A stretch of 23,299 nt of DNA from assembly GCA_013694685.1 (NCBI GenBank), contig JACDBY010000377.1, positions 1 through 23,299 of the forward strand. Direction: 5' to 3'. Each line of letters starts with the position of its first letter. Positions within the stretch are counted from its first letter, which is position 1. This stretch comes from Actinomycetota bacterium (GTDB lineage Bacteria; Actinomycetota; Thermoleophilia; Gaiellales; Gaiellaceae). This document shows positions 8,533 to 15,564 of the stretch, in pieces. The translations under genes and the position numbers were made by a program. Under the pieces are notes generated by a model that was not told the DNA's origin, searched no databases, and saw only the letters and a list, made by a program, of their open reading frames with translations.

Positions 8533-8561
8533 TTGACACGACATCAAAATGATGTCATAAT
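8533..8561 (+). promoter_or_regulatory. near-consensus promoter with an embedded palindromic operator
   Basis: TTGACA (8533-8538) and CATAAT (8556-8561) are separated by exactly 17 nt, the best sigma-70-like promoter in the window. The perfect inverted repeat GACATCA-AAA-TGATGTC (8540-8556) fills the spacer and touches the -10 box. A bound protein would block polymerase. The predicted transcription start coincides with the A of the ATG at 8568, so the mRNA should be leaderless. The first gene encodes a ribbon-helix-helix protein, making autorepression likely. Confidence 0.88.
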
Positions 8562-8567
8562 GGGGTC

Positions 8568-9020
8568 ATGGAGCTGCACATCGATGCGATCAAGCGCGAC
8601 CTGACGGGTCTCGCCGCCGCGCTGGGGGACGAGGCGGTCGCCGATCAGTGGCGGCGCTTCGCGGACACGATCGAGCCGTCGCTGCGGCTTCGCTTGATGG
8701 ATGTCCTCTCCGAAGTGGCGCTCTCGCTCAACGACCAGCTCTCCTCGGGACACGTCGAGGTACGGCTCGCGGGTCGCGAGCCGGAGCTCGTCTTCGTCGA
8801 CGAGCCGGTCGAGGCCGCCGAGCCGATCTCCTCGGGGGACGACCTCTCGGCCCGGATCACGCTCCGGCTGCCGGACGGGCTCAAGGCGAGTCTCGAGCTC
8901 GTCGCCTCGCGCGAGGGCCTCTCCACGAATGCCTGGATCGTCCGCTCGCTCGCCCGTGCACTCGAGCCGCGACAGACGCGGCGATCGTCCAACCGGCTCC
9001 AGGGCTACGCCCGGAGCTGA
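8568..9020 (+). CDS. HicB-like ribbon-helix-helix protein, probable autoregulator
   Basis: The 150-residue protein has a helical N-terminal region (1-60), a short beta-rich segment with HVEVRLAGREPELVF (about 62-76), an acidic linker, and a C-terminal ribbon-helix-helix fold (about 95-133: ARITLRLPDGLKASLELVAS, then REGLSTNAWIVRSLARALE) as in Arc/HicB/CopG DNA-binding proteins. No HicA-like toxin lies nearby. The downstream partner is a DUF4097 protein, an arrangement I recall from other actinobacteria. The promoter carries a 7-bp inverted repeat between -35 and -10, the expected target of a dimeric RHH repressor. The stop codon lies at a 14-bp palindrome (9019-9032). Confidence 0.82.
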   Translation: MELHIDAIKRDLTGLAAALGDEAVADQWRRFADTIEPSLRLRLMDVLSEVALSLNDQLSSGHVEVRLAGREPELVFVDEPVEAAEPISSGDDLSARITLRLPDGLKASLELVASREGLSTNAWIVRSLARALEPRQTRRSSNRLQGYARS

Positions 9021-9051
9021 GGCTCGAGCCTCGAGCCCAGAAAGGAGCACC

Positions 9052-9180
9052 ATGTTCTCGCCCGCACTCTTCGGCCCCCTCGACCCCGATCCGATCGAGC
9101 GTCGCCGTCCTCCCCGGCGTCGCGGAGACAGCCGCGTCGACTCGCGGCCGTCGGCCCCCGATCGGCTCGTGCGAGGCTGA
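9052..9180 (+). CDS. small Arg/Pro-rich hypothetical protein (42 aa)
   Basis: A short frame opens MFSPALFGPLDPDPIERRRP and continues Arg/Asp-rich to a TGA at 9180. It is preceded by AAAGGAG four nt before the ATG, the strongest Shine-Dalgarno in this unit. It sits between the RHH gene and the DUF4097 gene, 6 nt upstream of the latter. No family is recognised. It may be a real microprotein or a translated leader that couples ribosomes onto the GTG of the next gene, whose own ribosome site is weak. Confidence 0.45.
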   Translation: MFSPALFGPLDPDPIERRRPPRRRGDSRVDSRPSAPDRLVRG

Positions 9181-9186
9181 TCCGTC

Positions 9187-10002
9187 GTGCCCGTCTTCGA
9201 GACACCGGGTCAGGCGGCGGTTCGCATCGAGCTTCCGGCGGGGGTCGTGAAGCTCGAGACCTCGGACGAGCCCCGCGTCGAGATCGATGTGAGGCCCCTC
9301 CGCGGCGACGACGCCTCGCGCGAGGCAGCTGCCGCGACGCGGATCGAAGCCGCCGAGCGCGGCGGTCGTCACGTCGTGGTCGTCGAGGCGCCGAAGCGCG
9401 AGGGACGCTTCCTCTCGTGGGGTCGGGGACCCGAGCTCGTGGTCACGATCCGGTGCCCCGAGGGCACAGATCTCGACCTCGACTCCCACAGCGCGGATCT
9501 CCTCGCGCGCGGAACGCTCGGCGAGGTCGGCGTCCGCAGCGCGGCCGGTGACGTCGCGCTCGGCGACACACGTGATCTCTCGGTGTCGACGGCGAGTGGC
9601 GATGTCGTCGCGGGAGCCGTCGACGGCGCGCTCGTCGTGAAGACCGCCTCGGGCGACGTGGACGTCGCGAGCGCCGCGGGGCGCTCAACCGTGAACACCG
9701 TCTCGGGCGATGTCCGTGTCGGCGGATCGGCCGAAGCAGTCTCGGTCGGCACTGTCTCGGGCGACGTCGACCTGGGGCTCGCCGAGGGCGGTGTGCGGGT
9801 CAACTCGGTCTCGGGAGACGTCGAGGTCGCCGTCCGTGCGGGCCTCGGTTTCTGGATCGACGCCCAGTCGGTCAGCGGCGCGATCCGCTCCGACCTCGAC
9901 ATGGGCGACTCGCCTGGCGAAGGCGGCGGCACGCTCGAGCTCCGTGTGCGGACAGTGAGCGGCGACGTAAGCATCTCGCGCGCGATGGTCGGCACCGCCT
10001 GA
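9187..10002 (+). CDS. DUF4097 family beta-strand repeat protein
   Basis: The 271-residue protein has an N-terminal segment (1-90) beginning PVFETPGQAAVRIELPAGVV, then a repetitive right-handed beta-helix-like region (about 100-268) built on a roughly 18-residue beat with TASGDV, TVSGDV or SVSGDV at least six times. This is typical of the DUF4097/adhesin-like family. No signal peptide or membrane helix is visible, so it is probably cytoplasmic. Molecular function is unknown. It follows the RHH gene in one transcription unit, so its level is likely set by the operator at 8540-8556. The GTG start agrees with where family similarity begins. Confidence 0.85.
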   Translation: MPVFETPGQAAVRIELPAGVVKLETSDEPRVEIDVRPLRGDDASREAAAATRIEAAERGGRHVVVVEAPKREGRFLSWGRGPELVVTIRCPEGTDLDLDSHSADLLARGTLGEVGVRSAAGDVALGDTRDLSVSTASGDVVAGAVDGALVVKTASGDVDVASAAGRSTVNTVSGDVRVGGSAEAVSVGTVSGDVDLGLAEGGVRVNSVSGDVEVAVRAGLGFWIDAQSVSGAIRSDLDMGDSPGEGGGTLELRVRTVSGDVSISRAMVGTA

Positions 10003-10049
10003 GCGAGCGCTCGTCGCGTCCGAGACCCGGCGTCCTCCGGCGCGGGTCC

Positions 10050-10061
10050 TAGACTCGCACC
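10050..10061 (+). promoter_or_regulatory. -10 box TAGACT for a leaderless AI-2E permease transcript
   Basis: TAGACT (10050-10055) ends exactly 7 nt before the first base of the GTG at 10062, and no Shine-Dalgarno is visible in between. A 6-bp stem (GACCCG 10023-10028 / CGGGTC 10043-10048) lies just upstream and may end the preceding DUF4097 transcript. No clear -35 box is seen. Confidence 0.6.
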
Positions 10062-11156
10062 GTGGCGACTCCGGAGCCGTCGGCCAAGCGGGTCGAGATC
10101 GTCGTGACGCTGCGCACGATGATGACGATCGTCGGCGTTGCCGCGTTCGTCTGGGCCCTCGTCGCCGCGCGCCAGGCGCTCCTCTGGGTCTTCATCGCCT
10201 TCTTCCTCGCGATCGTGCTGCAGATGCCGGTCACCTGGCTCGAGCATCGAGCCGGGATCAAGCGTGGCAACGCGGCGACCATCATCGTGCTCTCGCTCGT
10301 GGCGGGACTCGTCGGGCTCGGCTACCTCCTCATCACCCCTTTTGTGAGCGCCGTGCGCGACCTGATCGTCGATCTCCCGTCGATCGTCGAGCGGATCCGC
10401 GAGTCCGACCTCTTCAGACAGCTCGACCGCCGCACCGACTTCGGCGAGGAACTTCAGCGACGGGCGGAGTCGCTCGCCGCAGAGTTGCCTTCGAGGCTCG
10501 GCGATGCGTTCGTGTTCGGCGGCAAGATCTTCGGTTTCGGGCTCGGCGCGATCACGATCGTCTTCATGACGCTTTTCCTCGTGATCGAGCTGCCGAACCT
10601 CTCCCGCTCGCTCCACAGCGTCCTCTACTCGCGCGAGGCCTCCCGGATGGAAGTCCTCGAGGACCGGATCACGCGCACGATCGGTCGCTACGCGCTCGGC
10701 GCGGTCGTGATCGCGGCGATTGCGGGCACGATCCAGGGAACCGCAGCCTGGCTCCTTGGAATTCCGTTCGCCCTCGCACTAGGGATCATCGCGGGCCTCC
10801 TCGGCCTCATCCCACAGGTCGGGGCGACCCTCGCCGCCGTCGTCCTCTCCCTCGTCGGGCTCACGCAGGGTCTCCCGCAGGCGCTGATCATCCTCGTCGT
10901 CTGCATCAGCTACCAGCAGCTCGAGAACTACGTGCTGCAGCCGACGATCCAGGGTCGGGCGGCCGACATCTCCGGGTTCTTCGTGATCGCGAGCGTGGTC
11001 GTCGGTGCCGCGCTGCTGGGTGTCGTCGGCGCGCTCATAGCCGTGCCGCTCACGGCCTCGGCGCAGATCGTCATCCGCGAGCTGACCGCCGAGCGCCGCG
11101 CTGCGGTCGCCCTCGCCCGGGCGGGTGTTCCGGGGTCTGTCCCCGCAGGGGATTGA
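10062..11156 (+). CDS. AI-2E family transporter (PerM/YdiK-like permease)
   Basis: This 364-residue polytopic membrane protein has the family layout: two or three N-terminal helices (about 25-90, including TIVGVAAFVWALV and LLWVFIAFFLAIVLQMP), a hydrophilic amphipathic region (about 100-150, with FGEELQRRAESLAAELPSRL), then five helices including GIIAGLLGLIPQVGATLAAV and the conserved ENYVLQPTIQGRAADISGFF. Members are named for autoinducer-2 export, but many carry other solutes or act as Na+/H+ antiporters, so the substrate is open. The gene seems to have its own leaderless promoter. Its final residues (GSVPAGD) and its stop codon come from a hairpin repeat at 11132-11160. Confidence 0.92.
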   Translation: MATPEPSAKRVEIVVTLRTMMTIVGVAAFVWALVAARQALLWVFIAFFLAIVLQMPVTWLEHRAGIKRGNAATIIVLSLVAGLVGLGYLLITPFVSAVRDLIVDLPSIVERIRESDLFRQLDRRTDFGEELQRRAESLAAELPSRLGDAFVFGGKIFGFGLGAITIVFMTLFLVIELPNLSRSLHSVLYSREASRMEVLEDRITRTIGRYALGAVVIAAIAGTIQGTAAWLLGIPFALALGIIAGLLGLIPQVGATLAAVVLSLVGLTQGLPQALIILVVCISYQQLENYVLQPTIQGRAADISGFFVIASVVVGAALLGVVGALIAVPLTASAQIVIRELTAERRAAVALARAGVPGSVPAGD

Positions 11157-11270
11157 CCCCGCGCTACCGGCGTGCACGCCGGGCGTCGATGGCAGTCAGT
11201 CGACGGCCGCTTGCCTGCGTCTGGCGCTCGCTCGTAGCGCGGGGGACAGACCCCTGCGGGGTCAGTCCCC
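11132..11270. repeat. inverted pair of 29-nt hairpin repeats supplying the stop codons of two convergent genes
   Basis: The left hairpin (11132-11160) has 13-nt arms GGGGTCTGTCCCC and GGGGATTGACCCC around loop GCA, with 12 of 13 positions pairing including one wobble. The right hairpin (11242-11270) has GGGGACAGACCCC and GGGGTCAGTCCCC around TGC, also 12 of 13. The second is an inverted copy of the first, and both continue into GCGCTAC/GTAGCGC (11161-11167, 11234-11240). The left one contains the TGA of the AI-2E permease gene (11154-11156) and the right one the TGA of zur (11264-11262, minus). The position suggests bidirectional termination plus mobility as a pair; no T-runs follow. Confidence 0.85.
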
Positions 11271-11699
11271 TGGGCGGCAGCCGTCGCAGGCGCCGCGAAG
11301 CACGACATCGTGCTGCTCGAGCTCGTAGCCGAGCCTGCCGGCGGCGCGCTCCAGCGCCCGCTCGAGCGCTGCGTCCGTGAACGGCTCGACCTTGCCGCAG
11401 TCGTCGCAGACGAGGTGGTGATGGTGGTGAGTCCCCTCGTGCGTCGGCTCGAAGCGGGCGACGCCGTCGCCGATGTCCACACGCTGGACGAGGTCGAGCT
11501 CGACCAGCGTGTCGAGCGCGCGATAGACGCTCGCCACACCCACCTCGCCACCGCGGCCCCGGATCCCGTCGTGGATCTCCTGCGCCGAGCGGCAACAGGC
11601 CTGCGCGGCGAGGTAGTCGACGACCGCGCGTCTCGCACCGCCGCGCCGAAGGCCGGCGGCTCGGAGGCTCTCGAGGGCTGTGTCCGGCCAGGTCGACAT
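11262..11699 (-). CDS. zur: Fur-family regulator, probable zinc uptake regulator Zur
   Basis: The 145-residue protein has a winged-helix DNA-binding N-domain (recognition region SVYRALDTLVELDLVQRV, about 57-74) and a C-terminal metal/dimer domain with HHHHHLVCDDC (91-101) and CDGC (138-141), whose paired CxxC motifs bind structural zinc. Fur, Zur and PerR share these features; the divergent znuACB operon points to Zur, a cytoplasmic repressor that binds DNA when zinc is ample. A GGAG lies just before the ATG. TATCGT (11713-11708, minus) may be its -10 and overlaps a Zur-like box, so autorepression is plausible. Its last codons (RPGD-stop) are contributed by the hairpin repeat. Confidence 0.88.
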   Translation of the reverse strand: MSTWPDTALESLRAAGLRRGGARRAVVDYLAAQACCRSAQEIHDGIRGRGGEVGVASVYRALDTLVELDLVQRVDIGDGVARFEPTHEGTHHHHHLVCDDCGKVEPFTDAALERALERAAGRLGYELEQHDVVLRGACDGCRPGD

Positions 11700-11709
11700 C
11701 GCTCCAAAC

Positions 11710-11765
11710 GATAGCGATTCTCATCGCTGTGGTACGGTCCACCAATATTTACGAGAATCGTTCTC
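11710..11765. promoter_or_regulatory. zur-znuA divergent control region with two Fur/Zur-like boxes
   Basis: GAGAATCGTTCTC (11753-11765) is a perfect GAGAA-N3-TTCTC palindrome. GATAGCGATTCTC (11710-11722) reads GAGAATCGCTATC on the other strand and is its near copy, inverted. Centres are 43 bp apart, about four helical turns, so two dimers would bind the same face. One box covers the zur start region and the other abuts the znuA start, with a TATTTA -10-like box (11746-11751) between them. This fits zinc-dependent repression of both genes, though the boxes differ from the classical TGAAAATGATTTTCA form. Confidence 0.75.
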
Positions 11766-12608
11766 TTGTGTGTCGCCCCCGTCTGCGGCCTGGGCGCGCT
11801 CCTGGCCGCCGGCTGCGGCGACGAGCCGGCCGGCCGGCAGATCGTCACGTCCTTCTACCCGCTCGAGTTCGCAGCGAGCCAGGTCGCCCCGGACGGCGTC
11901 GACGTCACGAACCTCACTCCACCGGGAGCCGAGCCGCATGATCTCGAGCTCGATGCGCGCGACGTCGCCTCGCTGCGGGACGCGTCGCTCGTCGTCTACG
12001 TGGGCGGGGGATTCCAGCCGGCGGTCGAGGACGCGCTCGAGGAGCGGGACGGGCCGTCACACGACATCCTCGGCGACCTCCGGATCCGCCTGGGCTCGCG
12101 GGCGGGGCCGAACGATCCGCACGTCTGGCTCGATCCGATCCGCTTCGGGGACGTCGCGCGCGGGATCGCGGCCGAGCTCGGCGACCCGGATGCCGCGGAC
12201 GCGCTCGTCGACCAGCTCGAGGCGCTCGACGCCGAGTTCCGTCGGGGACTGGCGCGCTGCGAGCGGCGTGAGCTCGTGACGAGCCATGCCGCCTTTGGGT
12301 ACCTCGCCGCCAGCTACGGGCTCGAGCAGGTGCCCCTCGTCGGGCTCGAGCCGGAGGCGGAGCCGCGCCCGCGAGACGTGGAGCGGCTCGTCGACCGCGT
12401 GCGGGTGACCGGCGCGACAACCGTCTACTTCGAGACCCTCGCCTCACCCGAGCTCGCCGAGACGGTCGCCCGAGAGGCCGGGGTGGAGACGGCGGTGCTC
12501 GACCCGCTCGAGGGGCTCTCGGCGGACGAGCTGGCCTCGGGAACCGACTACTTCGACGTCATGCGGGAGAACCTAGCCGCGTTGCGGGCGGGTCTCGGAT
12601 GCACCTGA
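11766..12608 (+). CDS. znuA: zinc ABC transporter substrate-binding lipoprotein ZnuA
   Basis: This is an extracytoplasmic metal-binding protein of the ZnuA/TroA cluster A-I family that delivers Zn(II) to ZnuB. It shows a lipoprotein signal with lipobox LAAGC (Cys17 from the TTG start), and the family ligands in EPHD (His58), NDPHVWLDP (His119) and TSHAAFGYLA (His174), with the C-terminal ETLASPELAETVAREAG segment. The His-rich loop of many ZnuA proteins is absent. At 280 residues it is slightly short. The TTG at 11766 yields a signal peptide with no basic residue. In-frame upstream codons (IFTRIVLL before CVAP) would supply Arg, so the true start may be a rarer codon upstream such as ATA at 11745 or CTG at 11727. 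The end overlaps znuC by 10 nt. Confidence 0.9.
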   Translation: MCVAPVCGLGALLAAGCGDEPAGRQIVTSFYPLEFAASQVAPDGVDVTNLTPPGAEPHDLELDARDVASLRDASLVVYVGGGFQPAVEDALEERDGPSHDILGDLRIRLGSRAGPNDPHVWLDPIRFGDVARGIAAELGDPDAADALVDQLEALDAEFRRGLARCERRELVTSHAAFGYLAASYGLEQVPLVGLEPEAEPRPRDVERLVDRVRVTGATTVYFETLASPELAETVAREAGVETAVLDPLEGLSADELASGTDYFDVMRENLAALRAGLGCT

Positions 12609-13327
12609 CCCGGCCGGGTCCGGCCGTCGAGCTGGAAGAGGTGTCGTTCGCCTACGGTGGCGGCCCTCCCGTGCTCACGGGCGTCTCGCTCGCCGTCGAG
12701 CCGGGAGCCTTCGTCGGGATCGCAGGCCCGAACGGTGGCGGCAAGACGACGCTGCTCCGCCTCGTCGTCGGTCTCGAGCGACCGGTCTCGGGGCGCGTAC
12801 GCCTGCACGGCCTCGCGCCGGGTGCCCGCGACGGGCCGCGGATCGGATACGTCCCTCAGCGCGCGCAGCTCGCCTCCGGAACGCCGGTCACCGTGCGGGA
12901 GATGGTCGAGACGGGCCGCCTCGCGCTTCGGGGGCCACTCGGCCCTTTGCGCGCCGACGATCGGCAGGCGGTCGCGGCCGCGCTCGAGCGCGTCGGTCTC
13001 GCCGAACACGCCACGGTGCCGCTCCGAACGCTCTCGGGCGGCATGCAGCAGCGTGCGTTCATTGCCCGCGCCCTCGCGGCCGACCCGGTCCTCCTCGCGC
13101 TGGACGAGCCGACGACCGGCGTCGACGCCGAGTCGCAGGAGTCCCTCGCGGCGCTCCTCGCCGAGCTGCGCGACGCCCTCGGCGTGACGATCCTCTACGT
13201 CTCCCACGAGTTCGGCGCAGTCGAACAGTTCGTCTCGCGCCTCGTCCTCGTACGGGGACGCATCGTCTTCGACGGCCCCCCCGCCGAGCTGCCCGCGGTC
13301 TGGCACGACCCCTCCCACATCCACTGA
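12599..13327 (+). CDS. znuC: zinc ABC transporter ATP-binding protein ZnuC
   Basis: The 242-residue ATPase of the zinc importer has Walker A GPNGGGKT (43-50), Q-loop GYVPQRA (about 84-90), signature LSGGMQQ (145-151), Walker B VLLALDE with Glu170, and switch His203 in VSHEFGAV. Residues such as the LSGGMQQR signature are typical of the Mn/Zn-importing subfamily. The C-terminus ends HDPSHIH, a small His-rich tail that might bind metal. The ATG lies 10 nt inside znuA, and its stop overlaps the znuB ATG by one base, so the three proteins should be made together. Confidence 0.94.
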   Translation: MHLTRPGPAVELEEVSFAYGGGPPVLTGVSLAVEPGAFVGIAGPNGGGKTTLLRLVVGLERPVSGRVRLHGLAPGARDGPRIGYVPQRAQLASGTPVTVREMVETGRLALRGPLGPLRADDRQAVAAALERVGLAEHATVPLRTLSGGMQQRAFIARALAADPVLLALDEPTTGVDAESQESLAALLAELRDALGVTILYVSHEFGAVEQFVSRLVLVRGRIVFDGPPAELPAVWHDPSHIH

Positions 13328-14127
13328 TGCTGCGACTCGAGTTCATGCGGCTCGCCTTCCTCGCCGGGGGCGTCGTCGGCCTTGTCGCCCCCGCGGTCGG
13401 GTTCTTCCTCGTCGAACGCCGTCAGTCGCTCGTCGGTGACGGGCTCGGGCACGTGGCGTTCGCGGGGGTCGCTGCCGGGTACCTCCTCGGCATCTCTCCT
13501 GTGCTCTCGGCGCTCTGCTTCGCGGTCGTCGGGGCGCTCGCGATCGAGTGGCTCCGTGCCCGTGGGGGGACCGCCGGCGACCAGGCCCTCGCCCTCGTCT
13601 TCTACACGGGGATCGCCCTCGGCGTCGTGCTCGTCTCGAGCGCCGACCGGCTCGACGTTGGGCTCTTCCAGTTCCTCTTCGGGTCGATCCTCACTGTGAC
13701 CTGGGGGGACGTGTGGACGGTGACCGCGCTCGGGGCGGTCTCGCTCGCGACGATCGCCATCCTCTACCGGGGTCTCGTCGCAACGGCTCTCGACGACGAG
13801 GCAAGCCGGGTCGCGGGTGCCCCTGTCGGCCTCCTCAACGCCACGATCGCGGTGCTCGCCGCGCTCGCGGTCGGGATCTCGATGCAGATCGTCGGGATCC
13901 TCCTGATCGCGGCGCTGATGGTGCTCCCGGTGATCGCGGCCCAGCGGGTTGCCTGGAGCCTGCGCTCGACGCTCGGCCTCTCGCTCGCGATCGGGCTCGG
14001 CTCGGTGCTCGCGGGTCTGACGGCCGCCTACTACGGCGATCTGCCGCCCGGCGGGACGATCGTGCTCGTCGCCGCAGGGGTTGTGGTCGCCGGTTCGCTC
14101 GTCGGTGGGTCATTGCGTGCGAGATGA
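13327..14127 (+). CDS. znuB: zinc ABC transporter permease ZnuB
   Basis: This 266-residue integral membrane protein of the ABC-3 permease family has about eight hydrophobic segments. Family marks include FFLVERRQSLVGDGLGHVAFAG early on (residues 27-48, with the conserved GDGLGHVAFAGVA helix), LFGSILTVTWGDVW in the middle, and the late LMVLPVIAAQRVAWSLRSTL helix. It forms the channel that ZnuC energises. After its stop only 33 nt separate it from the ammonia-lyase-like gene, and no terminator or clear promoter lies between, so the zinc operon probably reads into the catabolic genes. Confidence 0.93.
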   Translation: MLRLEFMRLAFLAGGVVGLVAPAVGFFLVERRQSLVGDGLGHVAFAGVAAGYLLGISPVLSALCFAVVGALAIEWLRARGGTAGDQALALVFYTGIALGVVLVSSADRLDVGLFQFLFGSILTVTWGDVWTVTALGAVSLATIAILYRGLVATALDDEASRVAGAPVGLLNATIAVLAALAVGISMQIVGILLIAALMVLPVIAAQRVAWSLRSTLGLSLAIGLGSVLAGLTAAYYGDLPPGGTIVLVAAGVVVAGSLVGGSLRAR

Positions 14128-14160
14128 TCGCCCGATGCGTGCCTCGGCTGTGAGCGCCAC

Positions 14161-15564
14161 ATGACGGTCGTGCTCGACGGTGGCTCGCTCACGCTCGACG
14201 AGCTCGTGAGCGTCGCGCGGGCGAGGGAGGAGGTCGAGCTCGCTCCGGCGGCGCTCGAGGCGATGGGACGCGCTCGAGAGATTGCGCGCGACGTCATCGA
14301 GCGCGGTGAGGCGTACGGTCTCACCACCGGCGTCGGCGTCCACAAACGGGCTCGAGTCGAGGCGGTCGGACACGACCGCCTGCTCGTCGAGCAGCACCTG
14401 ATCGCACAAGGCCCCGTCGCGCCGCACGACGTCGTGCGGGCGACGGCGCTGCGGCTCGCCAATGCGCTCGCGCAGGGCTCGACGGCAGCGAGGCCCGAGC
14501 TCGCCCAGCACGTCGTCGAGAGGCTCAACACCGATCGACTGCCCGAGATCCGGCGGCTCGGATCCGTCGGTCAGAGCGACCTGGCTGCGATGGCGGATCT
14601 CGCCCGCGGCCTCCTGGACGGCTTCGAGCTCGAGCAGGGTGAAGCGATCGCGCTCCTCAACCAGAGCGCGTTCGCGACGGGCTGGGCCGCGCTTGCGGTC
14701 GCCGACGCGATCGTGCTGCTCGACGCCCTCGATGTCGCCGGGGCGCTCGACCTCGAGGCGTTCGGAGCGTCCGAGGCGCTGCTCGACCCGGCGATCGGTG
14801 TCCTGCGCCCATACCCCGGTCTCCGGGTGACGCTCGAGCGGCTGGGGGAGCTCGTCGCCGGCAGCGGGCGCAGCCGTCGCAACCTGCAGGATCCGCTGGT
14901 CTTCCGCACGCTCCCCCAGGTTCACGGGGCGGCCCGGGACGCGTTCGCGTTCGTGCGGCAGCAGCTCGAGATCGAGCTGAACGCGGCGCAGACGAATCCC
15001 GTCGTCACGCCTGACGGGCGCGTGATCTCGGTCGGCGCGTTCGAGATCCTCCCGCTCGCGACCGCGCTCGATCTTGCCCGCCTCGCGCTCGCTCCCGCGT
15101 TGACGAGCGGCTGCGAGCGCGCGGTGAAGCTGCTCCAGGCCCCGCTCACGGGCCTGCCCGAGGGTTTGGGCGCACGTGCCGGGCTCGCCGAGAGCGCGCT
15201 CAGCGAGCTGGGAATCGCGATCCAGGCCTTCGCGGCCGAGGCGCGGTTGCTCGCCCTGCCCGTCTCCCTCGAGCTCGTCTCGACAACGCAGGCCGAAGGC
15301 ATCGAGGATCGCACCACGATGGCGCCGCTGGCGGCGCGGCGGCTCGCCGAGATGGTCGAGCTCGGGTCGCGGGTCGTCGCGGTCGAGCTGCTGCTCGCCG
15401 CCCAGGCCTGCGAGCTCCGCAGGGCACGGCTGGGAGACGGCACCGCACGCGCCCACGCGCTCGTCCGCTCGGTCGCACCGTTCGTCGCCGAGGGCGATCC
15501 GTTGCCCGAGCTCGAGCCGCTGGTCGGCCTCGTCGGTTCGGGTCGGCTGGGCGAGATCCGGTGA
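14161..15564 (+). CDS. aromatic amino acid ammonia-lyase (HAL/PAL) family protein lacking the MIO triad
   Basis: The 467-residue protein has the whole HAL/PAL fold: YGLTTGVG (Tyr52, for the HAL motif YGxNTGFG), the GSVG loop (134-137), ALLNQSAFATGWAAL (for ALINGTQ), NLQDPLVFRTLPQVHGAARD, ELNAAQTNPVV, and STTQAEGIEDRTTMAPLAARR. Canonical HAL reads GSVGASGDL and cyclises Ala-Ser-Gly to the electrophilic MIO cofactor. Here the site reads GSVG-Gln138-Ser139-Asp140-Leu, one residue shorter and without the triad, so MIO should not form. I recall related actinobacterial proteins of this type, so it is a lineage trait rather than decay. A MIO-free elimination as in ergothionase is one candidate function. 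The stop overlaps the next gene by 4 nt. Confidence 0.88.
   Translation: MTVVLDGGSLTLDELVSVARAREEVELAPAALEAMGRAREIARDVIERGEAYGLTTGVGVHKRARVEAVGHDRLLVEQHLIAQGPVAPHDVVRATALRLANALAQGSTAARPELAQHVVERLNTDRLPEIRRLGSVGQSDLAAMADLARGLLDGFELEQGEAIALLNQSAFATGWAALAVADAIVLLDALDVAGALDLEAFGASEALLDPAIGVLRPYPGLRVTLERLGELVAGSGRSRRNLQDPLVFRTLPQVHGAARDAFAFVRQQLEIELNAAQTNPVVTPDGRVISVGAFEILPLATALDLARLALAPALTSGCERAVKLLQAPLTGLPEGLGARAGLAESALSELGIAIQAFAAEARLLALPVSLELVSTTQAEGIEDRTTMAPLAARRLAEMVELGSRVVAVELLLAAQACELRRARLGDGTARAHALVRSVAPFVAEGDPLPELEPLVGLVGSGRLGEIR

Noticed and set aside
8568..9180. HicAB toxin-antitoxin module
   Set aside because: The HicB-like protein has no HicA neighbour, and the adjacent 42-aa ORF has no HicA (dsRNA-binding-like) features.
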